Below, piece after piece: positions 9,209 through 15,999 of a stretch of 64,000 bases of DNA (position 1 is the first letter of the stretch; each line of letters starts with the position of its first letter). Under the pieces are notes generated by a model. It saw nothing but the letters and a program-made list of their open reading frames with translations, was not told where the DNA came from and made no database searches. The DNA comes from Hyphomicrobiales bacterium (GTDB lineage: Bacteria > Pseudomonadota > Alphaproteobacteria > Rhizobiales > Rhizobiaceae): the NCBI GenBank assembly GCA_900473045.1, contig UCKS01000027.1, forward strand, positions 88,378 through 152,377. The letters run 5' to 3'. Position numbers and translations under genes: made by a program.

Positions 9209-9577
9209 ATGTCCGTAAGAAGAATTACAATCACGCCCGAATACCTGAGTATTTACGTTGCTGGTCGCCGCAATGTGAATATTCCTCTCCACATGGACAG
9301 GCAAGGAATATTTTCTTCCTCTGACTGTATCAACGTTCCAGCTTACTATTGGGGCGACGGAGATACCAATGTTACGTTCGGACCAATTTTAGAAATTACA
9401 GGGATAAGAGAACCTGATTTCGACGGGATTTTGAACACACCCAATAACGAACTTATTTTGTTTGATGCTATCGAGCCCGAATTCGCCAGTGCACAAGTGC
9501 CGTCCGCGAAAACGCGCATCCGAATCTGGATGGATCACCCGATCGAGCCACAAAACGTGGTTATTGCCTGGGGATAA
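9209..9577 (+). CDS. Immunity-like protein, tandem paralogue 1 of 5
   Basis: A 122-residue acidic protein with no family I can name. It starts at ATG 9209, 3 nt after the toxin stop, so translational coupling is likely. Motifs shared by all five copies are PEY(L/V)S(I/F)YVAG, (I/V)P(L/T)HMD, SSxDC, PAxYW, DGDTxVT, PDFDGILNT, ILFDAxEP, VPSxK and RIR(I/V)W. The fold looks beta-rich. Base composition is near 45% GC, well below the flanking genes. Adjacency to an HNH-type toxin suggests it binds and blocks that nuclease; this is inference from context. Confidence 0.72.
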   Translation: MSVRRITITPEYLSIYVAGRRNVNIPLHMDRQGIFSSSDCINVPAYYWGDGDTNVTFGPILEITGIREPDFDGILNTPNNELILFDAIEPEFASAQVPSAKTRIRIWMDHPIEPQNVVIAWG

Positions 9578-9628
9578 GCAAAAGCAGTGCGGCGAAGAGA
9601 TGCTCCCCGATGACGGGTTGATGTTGAG

Positions 9629-9673
9629 CGCAGTAAATAACAATGCGGACTGATATCTCAGGGAAGGCACTAA
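9629..9673 (+). pseudogene. Relic 1 of a toxin C-terminus
   Basis: Reading from 9629 gives RSK*QCGLISQGRH*, against CSKSQGGLISKGRY* at the end of the intact toxin gene. The junction TAATTGATG to the next immunity gene is identical to the one after the intact toxin. The stretch is interrupted by a stop, so it is a decayed toxin tail. Confidence 0.7.
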
Positions 9674-9676
9674 TTG

Positions 9677-10045
9677 ATGTCCATAAAAAAACTCACAATT
9701 GCCCCTGAATATCTCAGCATCTATGTTGCAGGTCGTCGCAACGTCAAAATTCCTCTTCATATGGACAGACGGGGAATATTTTCCTCGCCTGACTGCATCA
9801 ACGTTCCTGCGCTCTACTGGAACGATGGAGACACCTCTGTGACATTCGGACCGATTTTAGAAATTAAGGAAACGAGAGAGCCGGATTTCGATGGAATTCT
9901 GAACACTCCCAATAACGAATTGATTTTATTTGATGCAATCGAGCCTGAATTCGCCAGTACACACGTGCCTTCCCAAAAAACACGTATCCGAATCTGGATC
10001 GACCATCCCAGCGAGCCCGAAAATGTCACCGTCGCATGGGGTTAA
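9677..10045 (+). CDS. Immunity-like protein, tandem paralogue 2 of 5
   Basis: A 122-residue member of the tandem family, exactly the same length as its neighbours with no gaps in the shared motifs. It is closest to copy 1 over its whole length: MDR.GIFSS, NVPA, GPILEI and the long C-terminal block PDFDGILNTPNNELILFDA are the same. The chosen start is ATG 9677; a TTG codon directly upstream is in frame but unlikely. It follows a relic of a toxin tail. Its expected role is immunity to a toxin variant, either the intact one or one whose gene has been lost. Confidence 0.7.
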   Translation: MSIKKLTIAPEYLSIYVAGRRNVKIPLHMDRRGIFSSPDCINVPALYWNDGDTSVTFGPILEIKETREPDFDGILNTPNNELILFDAIEPEFASTHVPSQKTRIRIWIDHPSEPENVTVAWG

Positions 10046-10081
10046 GTAAGGCAGCCAGTTAGATAGATACTGCTGCAGAAA

Positions 10082-10141
10082 CATTGCTGATGGTGCAGTC
10101 AATCTCAAAGCGGGATGGTCTCCAACGGGGGTACTAATTAA
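10082..10141 (+). pseudogene. Relic 2 of a toxin C-terminus
   Basis: From 10082 the frame reads HC*WCSQSQSGMVSNGGTN*, matching HCWPCSKSQGGLISKGRY of the intact toxin, including both Cys of the last zinc knuckle. It carries one in-frame stop. Its end overlaps the ATG of paralogue 3 (TAATG). Confidence 0.7.
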
Positions 10142-10509
10142 TGTCCGTAAAGAGAATAACTATCACGCCCGAATACTTAAGTATATATGTTGCAGGCCAA
10201 CGAAAGGTTAAAATTCCTTTACATATGGACAAGAAAGGAATATTTTCTTCTCCAGACTGCATCAATATTCCGGCGCTGTATTGGAACGATGGAGATACGC
10301 ATGTAACATTCGGACCAGCTTCCGAAATTATTAAGGCAGGTCAGCCTGATTTCGACGGTATTTTGAATACCGCCAATAAAGAGATTATCCTCTTTGATGC
10401 ACTTGAGCCTCAATTTGCTATTGCACAGGTGCCTTCCGAGAAAATGCGTATCCGGATCTGGATGAACCATGCCACCAGCCCTGATCAGGTGACTATCGCT
10501 TGGAGGTAA
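10141..10509 (+). CDS. Immunity-like protein, tandem paralogue 3 of 5
   Basis: A 122-residue member of the tandem family. Its first half follows copies 1-2 (MSVKRITITPEYLSIYVAG). Its middle, ALYWNDGDTHVTFGPASEI, follows copy 4, so it looks mosaic. Otherwise it is the most diverged C-terminal half (KEIILFDALEPQFA, NHATSPDQV), and it ends in Arg instead of Gly. The start ATG overlaps the stop of the preceding toxin-tail relic. Immunity function is inferred from the array context. Confidence 0.7.
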   Translation: MSVKRITITPEYLSIYVAGQRKVKIPLHMDKKGIFSSPDCINIPALYWNDGDTHVTFGPASEIIKAGQPDFDGILNTANKEIILFDALEPQFAIAQVPSEKMRIRIWMNHATSPDQVTIAWR

Positions 10510-10546
10510 AGCCGATACGGTGAAAAAATGTGGCTTGCTGAGGAAC

Positions 10547-10588
10547 GGCAACTCGCAGGGCAGACTTTCATCAAAAAGCGGATTTTGA
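10547..10588 (+). pseudogene. Relic 3 of a toxin C-terminus
   Basis: The frame reads GNSQGRLSSKSGF* and ends 4 nt before the next immunity ATG. It aligns with SKSQGGLISKGRY* of the intact toxin and with relic 4. The TTTTGACGCCATG junction defines a second subtype. Confidence 0.65.
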
Positions 10589-10592
10589 CGCC

Positions 10593-10961
10593 ATGACCGT
10601 GCAACATTTGTCGATCGCCCCGGAATATGTAAGCTTTTACGTCGCAGGCCGCCAGAATGTTGATATTCCCTTGCATATGGATAGAAGAGGCATCCTGTCG
10701 TCAAAGGACTGCGTCAATATCCCCGCGCTCTACTGGAACGACGGAGACACGCACGTGACACTCGGACCAGCCTCGGAGATCCCGCACATTGGGGAACCTG
10801 ACTTCGACGGCATTCTCAATACTTCCAATCTGGAGTTCATCCTATTCGATGCGAACGAGCCGCAATTCGCCATCGTGCAGGTGCCGTCCACAAAAACGCG
10901 CATCCGTGTCTGGATCGACCACCCAACAGAGCCACAAAATGTGATTATCGCTTGGGGATAG
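10593..10961 (+). CDS. Immunity-like protein, tandem paralogue 4 of 5
   Basis: A 122-residue member with the second N-terminal subtype (MTVQHLSIAPEYVSFYVAGR), shared only with copy 5. Its C-terminal half (THVTLGPASEI, SNLEFILFDANEPQFA) is closer to copy 3. It is preceded by relic 3 of a toxin tail. The array repeats at intervals of 452-469 nt from start to start, so each unit is one immunity gene plus one relic. Its function is inferred only. Confidence 0.7.
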   Translation: MTVQHLSIAPEYVSFYVAGRQNVDIPLHMDRRGILSSKDCVNIPALYWNDGDTHVTLGPASEIPHIGEPDFDGILNTSNLEFILFDANEPQFAIVQVPSTKTRIRVWIDHPTEPQNVIIAWG

Positions 10962-11012
10962 ACCAAGGCGGCACGGCGAACAGATGCGGTTCGATGAAGC
11001 GTTCCTGTTGAG

Positions 11013-11057
11013 TGCAGTAATTCGCAGGGCGGGCCTTCATCAAAACGGAGATTTTGA
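11013..11057 (+). pseudogene. Relic 4 of a toxin C-terminus
   Basis: The frame reads CSNSQGGPSSKRRF* without interruption, against CSKSQGGLISKGRY* in the intact toxin. It ends 4 nt before the ATG of paralogue 5. This is the best-preserved of the four relics. Confidence 0.72.
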
Positions 11058-11061
11058 CGCC

Positions 11062-11430
11062 ATGACCGTGCAGCGGATGTCCATCGCCCCGGAATATGTA
11101 AGCTTCTATGTTGCGGGCCGTCGGAATGTTAGGATTCCAACGCATATGGATCGAAGAGGAGTGCTCTCTTCAAAGGATTGCATTCTCATTCCAGCCTACT
11201 ATTGGAGCGACGGAGATACCAATGTGACGTTCGGATCAATTTCAGAAATGACAGGGATAAGAAAACCTGATTTCGACGGGATTCTGAACACCCCCAATAA
11301 CGAACTTATTTTATTTGATGCTATCGAGCCTGAATTCGCCAGTGCACACGTGCCGTCAACGAAAACTCGCATTCGTGTCTGGATAGATCACCCCATCGAG
11401 CCGGAAAACGTGGTTATTGCCTGGGAGTAG
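11062..11430 (+). CDS. Immunity-like protein, tandem paralogue 5 of 5
   Basis: A 122-residue member that is clearly mosaic. The first 45 residues (MTVQRMSIAPEYVSFYVAG) match copy 4. From PAYYW onward (DGDTNVTFG, TGIR, PDFDGILNTPNN, DHPIEP, NVVIAW) it is nearly identical to copy 1, also at the nucleotide level. The open frame extends upstream to 10984, but that extension overlaps the toxin relic in another frame. ATG 11062 aligns with the starts of the other copies. The gene ends 20 nt before the convergent PBP1A stop, the right edge of the array. Confidence 0.7.
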   Translation: MTVQRMSIAPEYVSFYVAGRRNVRIPTHMDRRGVLSSKDCILIPAYYWSDGDTNVTFGSISEMTGIRKPDFDGILNTPNNELILFDAIEPEFASAHVPSTKTRIRVWIDHPIEPENVVIAWE

Positions 11431-11449
11431 ATCAAGCCGGTGGTGCGGT

Positions 11450-13693
11450 TCAACCGCCGGTCAGGATGTCGAACAGGGTCGTGCGGCGGGTCGCGCCGGT
11501 GGTCTCGCCGACATCGGCCGGTGGTGTGAGCCCGGAATTTGCCGCCTGCGCCGGCTGATCGAAATCCTGCGTGCCAGGCGTCTGTCCGTTGGCGGCGGGT
11601 GCCTGCGGAAATTCATCCGCCGCCCCATTGCCGAACGTGCCCGAGATAGCATCGCCAACGCTTTCGGGTGCGGCCTGATTGTCGTCGAACGTCGGCTGGA
11701 TCCCGGTCGTACCGAAGACCGGTGAAGGCGACAGGCCTTCGTGGGCGGCTGTCATGAAATCGTGCCAGGCCTTGGCCGGAAGACCGCCGCCGGTGACCTT
11801 CTTCATCGACTTGCCATCATCATTGCCGAACCAGACCCCGGTGGTCAGATTGCTGGTGAAACCGACGAACAAAGCATCGCGGAAGGACTGCGTCGTTCCC
11901 GATTTACCGGCCGCCTGCCAGCCCTTCAGCCGGGCGGCCTTGCCGGTGCCATGATCAATCACGCCCACCATCATCTGGTTCATCTCGCTGACAACAGCAG
12001 GATCAAGCACGCGGGGCGGGTTGTCATAGGTATTTTCATAAAGAACAGTGCCGTCAGCCGTTGAAATCCGCCGGATCACATGCGGCGTCGCCTTGAAGCC
12101 ACCATTCATGAATGGGGCATAGGCCGATGTCAGCTCGACAAGGCTGACCTCCGAGGTTCCGAGCGCGATCGAGGCATTGGACTGCATTTCGGATTCGATA
12201 CCGAGCCGGCGCGCCAGCTTGATGACATTCTGCGGGCCAACTTCCATCACCAGCTGGGCGGCGATGGTGTTGAGCGAGTTGGCCAGCGCATTGGCGAGCG
12301 TCACCTCGCCACGATATTTCTGATCGTAATTTTCCGGCGTCCAATTGCCGATGCGGACCGGCGCATCGTTGCGGATCGACATCGGCGTGCGGCCGATTTC
12401 CATTGCGGCAGCGTAGACGAAGGGCTTGAAGGCCGAGCCCGGCTGGCGCCTGGCCTTGACGGCCCGATCGAACTGGCTTTCGGCATAGTCACGGCCACCG
12501 ACCAGCGCGCGGATGGCGCCGGTGCCATCAATCGATACCAGCGCCGCCTGCGAGACATCCAGCTTCTGTCCGGATGCGTCGAGGCTTTCGGCCAGCGTTT
12601 CTTCGGCCTTCTTTTCCAGATTGAGATCGAGCGTCGTATCGACGATCAGATCCTGGCTGATCTCGCCGACCATGCCGGGAAGCTGGTCCATGACCATGTC
12701 GGCGACGTAATATTGCGCACCGGACCAGAAGCTCTTCGCCTTGGTCGGTGTCTGCGACATCGCGGTCTTGATCTCGCTGTCGGTGATGAAGCCTTCCTCG
12801 CGCATGGCGCCGAGCACGACCTGGGCCCGCTCTTCCGCAGCCTTCGGATCGCGCGCCGGCGACAGACGCGAGGGGGCTTTCAAGAGCCCCGCCAGCAGGG
12901 CCGCCTCGCCCAGGTTCACATCCCGGGCGGATTTGTTGAAATAGCGCCGCGAGGCCGCTTCGACGCCATAGGCATTGGAACCGAAAAACACCCGGTTCAG
13001 ATACATCGCAAGAATCTGGTCCTTGGTGTATTTCTGCTCCAGCCAGACGGAGAGCAGCACTTCCTGCACCTTTCGCTCCAGCGTGCGTTCCGGCGAGAGG
13101 AATAGGTTCTTGGCCAGCTGCTGGGTGATTGTCGAGCCGCCCTGCACCATGCGCCCGGTGGTGATATTGGTCAGCACGGCCCTGCCCAGACCAAGCGGGT
13201 CGACGCCGAAATGCGAATAGAAGCGCCGGTCCTCGATGGCGATGACCGCCTGCGGGATATACGGCGACATATTTTCGAGCGACAGCGCCTCGCCGCCCGT
13301 GGCGCCGCGATTGGCGATGATGTCGCCGCTGACAGACAGGATCTTGACATTGGGCGGCCGGTCGGGAATGACCCAGGTGGTGGCGCTCGGCATGCGCGAT
13401 CCGTAATAGAGCACCAGTCCGCCGACGCCGATGGCGCCCCAGATACCAAGAACGATGCACCAGTAGACCAGTGACCGGATCAGGCCGGTCAGCCCTCCCC
13501 CACCACGCGAACCGCCGCGCTTGCGGGCTTTTCGCGCGCCGGTCTTCTTGGCTCCAGACTTGGAACCACCGGATTTCTTGCCGCCGCCACTGACACGCTC
13601 CCCCGCATTCATGCGCAGATCCCCGTCATCACGACCGCGTCCACCCTCGAAGGAAGGCTCTATCCTCTGCTCTGATATCCGGTTTGCTGCCAT
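11450..13693 (-). CDS. Class A penicillin-binding protein (PBP1A family)
   Basis: A bifunctional peptidoglycan synthase, about 747 residues from the chosen ATG at 13693. A basic Lys/Arg/Gly-rich cytoplasmic tail precedes one membrane span. The GT51 glycosyltransferase domain shows the catalytic Glu in EDRRFYSHFGVDP and the GGSTITQQLAKN motif. The transpeptidase domain has the active-site SxxK (GSAFKPF), SxN (SLN) and KSGT motifs. The C-terminal tail is Pro/Ala/Gln-rich. Upstream in-frame ATGs at 13768 and downstream at about 13615 are alternatives; 13693 gives the start MAANRISEQRIEPSF, which resembles rhizobial relatives as I recall them. It converges with the immunity array. Confidence 0.93.
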   Translation of the reverse strand: MAANRISEQRIEPSFEGGRGRDDGDLRMNAGERVSGGGKKSGGSKSGAKKTGARKARKRGGSRGGGGLTGLIRSLVYWCIVLGIWGAIGVGGLVLYYGSRMPSATTWVIPDRPPNVKILSVSGDIIANRGATGGEALSLENMSPYIPQAVIAIEDRRFYSHFGVDPLGLGRAVLTNITTGRMVQGGSTITQQLAKNLFLSPERTLERKVQEVLLSVWLEQKYTKDQILAMYLNRVFFGSNAYGVEAASRRYFNKSARDVNLGEAALLAGLLKAPSRLSPARDPKAAEERAQVVLGAMREEGFITDSEIKTAMSQTPTKAKSFWSGAQYYVADMVMDQLPGMVGEISQDLIVDTTLDLNLEKKAEETLAESLDASGQKLDVSQAALVSIDGTGAIRALVGGRDYAESQFDRAVKARRQPGSAFKPFVYAAAMEIGRTPMSIRNDAPVRIGNWTPENYDQKYRGEVTLANALANSLNTIAAQLVMEVGPQNVIKLARRLGIESEMQSNASIALGTSEVSLVELTSAYAPFMNGGFKATPHVIRRISTADGTVLYENTYDNPPRVLDPAVVSEMNQMMVGVIDHGTGKAARLKGWQAAGKSGTTQSFRDALFVGFTSNLTTGVWFGNDDGKSMKKVTGGGLPAKAWHDFMTAAHEGLSPSPVFGTTGIQPTFDDNQAAPESVGDAISGTFGNGAADEFPQAPAANGQTPGTQDFDQPAQAANSGLTPPADVGETTGATRRTTLFDILTGG

Positions 13694-14102
13694 ATCGGGG
13701 TGGGTCTGCTCCAGCTGGGCGTTTGGGGAGCGTGGGCGGCACATAGCCCGCAACGCACGATTTCGCACCGTGCGATGAAGTGTAAATGCGGCGATTTAAG
13801 GGGGCGTTAAATTCAAGCCGTTGAGTGCCGCCGGTTTCCAGCCCTGCAACGTCGCACTTGCGAAATGTGCAAATAATCGCCATGTAATGATCCAGCACCA
13901 ACTGCGGTGCCTGAAGCAATTCCATCGCTCCAGCGCGGCCAACTCAAATCCGCTCGCCAGATTTTTGGAACATGCGGCAAGCATGTCCTTAATTCTCTGA
14001 CTCAGCCTGTTACTCTTTTGCTAAACCGTTTTGCGACGGAATGGCCGTTTTGTGACGTTAATCGTTACAGAGGCCTTAAACAACGATCCAAGGAGACCAT
14101 CC
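13694..14102. other. Intergenic region between PBP1A and a small protein gene
   Basis: It holds the divergent control regions for PBP1A (minus) and the 48-residue protein (plus). An AAGGAGACC ribosome-binding site precedes the ATG at 14103. No convincing sigma-70, RpoH or EcfG promoter with correct spacing could be fixed, and no RNA gene is seen. Confidence 0.4.
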
Positions 14103-14249
14103 ATGTCGAACCCCTCAGACAAGCCATACGAACCGATCTCTTTTGCAAAGAAGCACCGGATATCGGTTGAAGACGCCCGCAACATCCTCGACCAGGCAGC
14201 CGGCGATAAAAAGGCTGCCGACAAGCATGCGCGGCGTGTCAGCGTTTAA
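14103..14249 (+). CDS. Small conserved-looking protein of unknown function
   Basis: A 48-residue basic protein (start MSNPSDKPYEPISFAKKH) with a strong AAGGAG ribosome-binding site 6-7 nt before the ATG. The middle (RISVEDARNILDQAAGDKKAADKHA) is predicted helical and looks like a short helix-turn-helix-like segment. No domain can be named. The frame runs upstream to 14031, but the ribosome-binding site decides the start. It opens a patch of short stress-type genes. Confidence 0.6.
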   Translation: MSNPSDKPYEPISFAKKHRISVEDARNILDQAAGDKKAADKHARRVSV

Positions 14250-14313
14250 ATTTTGATGCCCTGTGGGCGGCACCGCTGAATTGACGTGCCGCACAACAGA
14301 CTTTCCATCTTTG

Positions 14314-14339
14314 GGAACCATTCCACCGGCCAACTCGTT
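14314..14339 (+). promoter_or_regulatory. EcfG (general stress sigma factor) promoter
   Basis: GGAAC (14314-14318), then 17 nt, then CGTT (14336-14339). This exactly fits the alphaproteobacterial EcfG/RpoE2 consensus GGAAC-N16/17-CGTT. Transcription would start about 20 nt before the ATG at 14366. Confidence 0.75.
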
Positions 14340-14365
14340 TGTTGGGCGGCAACAGGAGAACCAAG

Positions 14366-14692
14366 ATGGCAGAAACAACCAATAACGACATTGAATCATT
14401 GCGGGCCGAAGTGGCGCGCCTTTCCAAAATCGTCAGCGCCCAGAGCGCCCAGGCCTATAGCGATGTTCGTGACCGCGCATCCAGCGTGCTTGATGCTGCA
14501 GGACCCGTGGCGCGAAAAGCGGCGAGTGTCGCCCGCACCGAAGGCAGCGCCATCGCCCAAACCGCACGCGACCACCCGGCAGCAGCCGGAAGCGCACTGA
14601 CGCTTGCGCTATTGGTCGGTGGGGCGATCGGATTTTTACTCGGTGCCGTATCCCGACAGGACCCCGAGCCGCCGCGCCGCCGATACTGGTAA
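14366..14692 (+). CDS. DUF883/YqjD-like membrane-anchored protein, general-stress type
   Basis: A 108-residue protein. Residues 1-75 form an amphipathic, Ala-rich helical region (IESLRAEVARLSKIV...). A glycine-rich C-terminal membrane span follows (LTLALLVGGAIGFLLGAV, about 80-97), then a short Pro/Arg tail ending RRRYW. This layout resembles the ElaB/YqjD/DUF883 inner-membrane proteins that bind ribosomes in stationary phase, but residue-level identity is not claimed. An AACAGGAGAA ribosome-binding site precedes ATG 14366. The perfect EcfG promoter upstream puts it in the general stress response. A terminator follows. Confidence 0.72.
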   Translation: MAETTNNDIESLRAEVARLSKIVSAQSAQAYSDVRDRASSVLDAAGPVARKAASVARTEGSAIAQTARDHPAAAGSALTLALLVGGAIGFLLGAVSRQDPEPPRRRYW

Positions 14693-14720
14693 GGCGCTGG
14701 AAACCGGCAGAGACATTCGG

Positions 14721-14745
14721 AAGGCCCCGTTACTGGGGCCTTTCT
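14721..14745 (+). terminator. Rho-independent terminator
   Basis: AAGGCCCC-GTTACT-GGGGCCTT hairpin followed by TCTCTT, 29 nt after the stop of the DUF883-like gene. Confidence 0.8.
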
Positions 14746-14757
14746 CTTGAGGTAGCC

Positions 14758-14782
14758 GGAACTTTTATTCCCATATCCGGTT
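14758..14782 (+). promoter_or_regulatory. Possible EcfG-type promoter (one mismatch)
   Basis: GGAAC (14758-14762), 16 nt, GGTT (14779-14782). The -35 element is perfect; the -10 element has G instead of C at its first base. It lies 27 nt before the ATG of a frame-disrupted small gene. Confidence 0.35.
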
Positions 14783-14808
14783 ATACGGACTTCAAACAGG
14801 GGATTGTC

Positions 14809-14954
14809 ATGGCCCAGCTTTATTATCTGACGGCGTCAATCCGGGTGTCGTGCGCGAAGCGATCCGTGAACATACCGATGCGTTTGTTGTAGCAAGCGAT
14901 CTGGAGGATGCAGATCAGCGCGAGAGTTCACCCGGTACGCGCGAACAACCGTAA
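14809..14954 (+). pseudogene. Frame-disrupted small gene
   Basis: ATG 14809 follows an AGGGGA ribosome-binding site and begins MAQLYYL, but that frame stops after 27 codons. From 14829 a second frame reads DGVNPGVVREAIREHTDAF and continues to TAA 14954 with sensible composition and no usable start of its own. Joining the two by a 1-nt frame change near 14827 gives a protein of about 48 residues. It is either a small pseudogene or a sequencing error. The function is unknown. Confidence 0.4.
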
Positions 14955-15013
14955 CCAAGACAACTCTCCCTTGAGGAAGGCCGACATTGGCGAGCCACTA
15001 TAAATCTCTTTCG

Positions 15014-15166
15014 TCAGTTCGCGTTGGCACGCGCAATGCGGTGGGTCGCATCATCCAGAGCATGACTGGTCTGGACACCATCCCGCTTCATGCCCCGCAC
15101 GGTGTTGGCGCATGCGGAGAGCGACAGCAGAGCCAGACAAACGGCAGCGATCACGAACTTCGACAT
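15014..15166 (-). CDS. Entericidin A/B-like small lipoprotein
   Basis: A 50-residue protein with the start MSKFVIAAVC. The hydrophobic signal sequence ends in a lipobox (LSLSAC, Cys19), followed by ANTVRGMKRDG and a DDATHRIARA tail. This is the entericidin EcnA/EcnB plan, where the protein is a short outer- or inner-membrane lipoprotein linked to stress and lysis control. GGAGG lies 7 nt before the ATG. It stands alone; the second member of an EcnAB pair is not seen nearby. Confidence 0.8.
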   Translation of the reverse strand: MSKFVIAAVCLALLSLSACANTVRGMKRDGVQTSHALDDATHRIARANAN

Positions 15167-15546
15167 TCTCGGTCCTCCACTAAAAACAGCGATTGGAAGG
15201 ACATGACGCTGCCGCCGGATAAATCAACCTGGAACCCGGAAAATACCGTGCAACATGATGATGGCTGCGGATAAATTCCACGGAAAAATCGAAAAGGAGG
15301 GCGTCTCCATCTTGATCTCCGCCTTATAAAGACCAATGAAAACAATGCGTCAGGCGAAAAATGAATAATAAAACTTGACTGACGGGCCTCGGTAACCTAT
15401 TTGAGCTTTGGTCGATATTTGTTAGATGACTTTGGTTTTTGCGACTTGTGCGCAATCGGACGAACTTTCCTTCAGATTCGAACAAAAGCTTTTCCGCGAC
15501 GTTTTGCGGGATGGTTCAACATAATTTGCTAGAGAAAGGGATCGTT
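15167..15546. other. Long divergent intergenic region before the cold-shock gene
   Basis: It holds the entericidin upstream region and a long leader for the csp gene. No open frame in it looks real. The only element I can place is the sigma-70-like promoter at 15375-15403. Its leader of about 145 nt is typical of cold-shock mRNAs, where the 5' UTR controls translation. Confidence 0.4.
15375..15403 (+). promoter_or_regulatory. Sigma-70-like promoter of the cold-shock gene
   Basis: CTTGACT (TTGACT at 15375-15380), 17 nt, then TATTTG (15398-15403) preceded by CC. It is close to the rhizobial CTTGAC-N17-CTATAT consensus. Confidence 0.4.
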
Positions 15547-15756
15547 ATGGCCACTGGCACAGTAAAATGGTTTAACTCCACAAAGGGCTTCGGCTTCATC
15601 CAGCCGGACGACGGCAGCCAGGACGTTTTCGTACACGTTTCTGCTGTTGAGCGCGCTGGTATGCGTGGCCTCAATGACGGCCAGAAGATCAGCTTCGAGC
15701 TCGTCAAGGACCGCAAGTCCGGCAAGATGTCTGCAGACAACCTGCAGGCTGCTTAA
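15547..15756 (+). CDS. Cold-shock protein (CspA family)
   Basis: A 69-residue single cold-shock domain. The RNA-binding motifs RNP-1 (KGFGFIQ) and RNP-2 (VFVHVSAV) are intact, and the start is the usual alphaproteobacterial [18 protein letters not shown]. It is an RNA chaperone that melts mRNA structure. AGAGAAAGGG provides the ribosome-binding site. Despite the name, rhizobial members are often not cold-induced; the long leader suggests post-transcriptional control. A terminator follows at 15847. Confidence 0.95.
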   Translation: MATGTVKWFNSTKGFGFIQPDDGSQDVFVHVSAVERAGMRGLNDGQKISFELVKDRKSGKMSADNLQAA

Positions 15757-15846
15757 TTAAATCTGGCGCGATAATCCGCGCCGGAGAAATGCGCTTCCGC
15801 GGTTGACCACGGATGTACTGGCAGGAGTGTCGAAGCGTGTTGTGAA

Positions 15847-15871
15847 AGGTCGGGTTTTCCCGGCCTTTTTG
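15847..15871 (+). terminator. Rho-independent terminator after csp
   Basis: AGGTCGGG-TTTT-CCCGGCCT stem (one G-T pair) followed by TTTTTGTTTTTT. Confidence 0.82.
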
Positions 15872-15999
15872 TTTTTTGGGCCATGCTTTTCCCGGCGCCC
15901 GCTTGAAGCCGCGTGATTTTTGTTTGGCGAATGCCGGGTCGCACCTTCAAATCGCCTCATCCGCGTTGAAACTCCCTGTGAACAACAGGAGTTCCGTGC

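Noticed and set aside
10984..11061. N-terminal extension of immunity paralogue 5 (start at 10984)
   Set aside because: The extension runs out of frame through the toxin-tail relic; the other four copies start at the position equal to 11062.
9209..11430. Regular repeats suggesting a CRISPR array or satellite
   Set aside because: The period of about 465 nt equals one 122-codon gene plus a short gap; the repeats are coding paralogues, not short repeats with spacers.
8480..11430. Interpreting the block as a type VI secretion or CDI operon
   Set aside because: No VgrG, Hcp, PAAR, Tps or large exoprotein gene is present; only a toxin-like protein and immunity-like genes can be supported.
13907..14170. 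An 87-residue plus-strand open frame before the small protein at 14103
   Set aside because: Overlaps the better-supported gene that has AAGGAG and a sensible start; composition is unremarkable.
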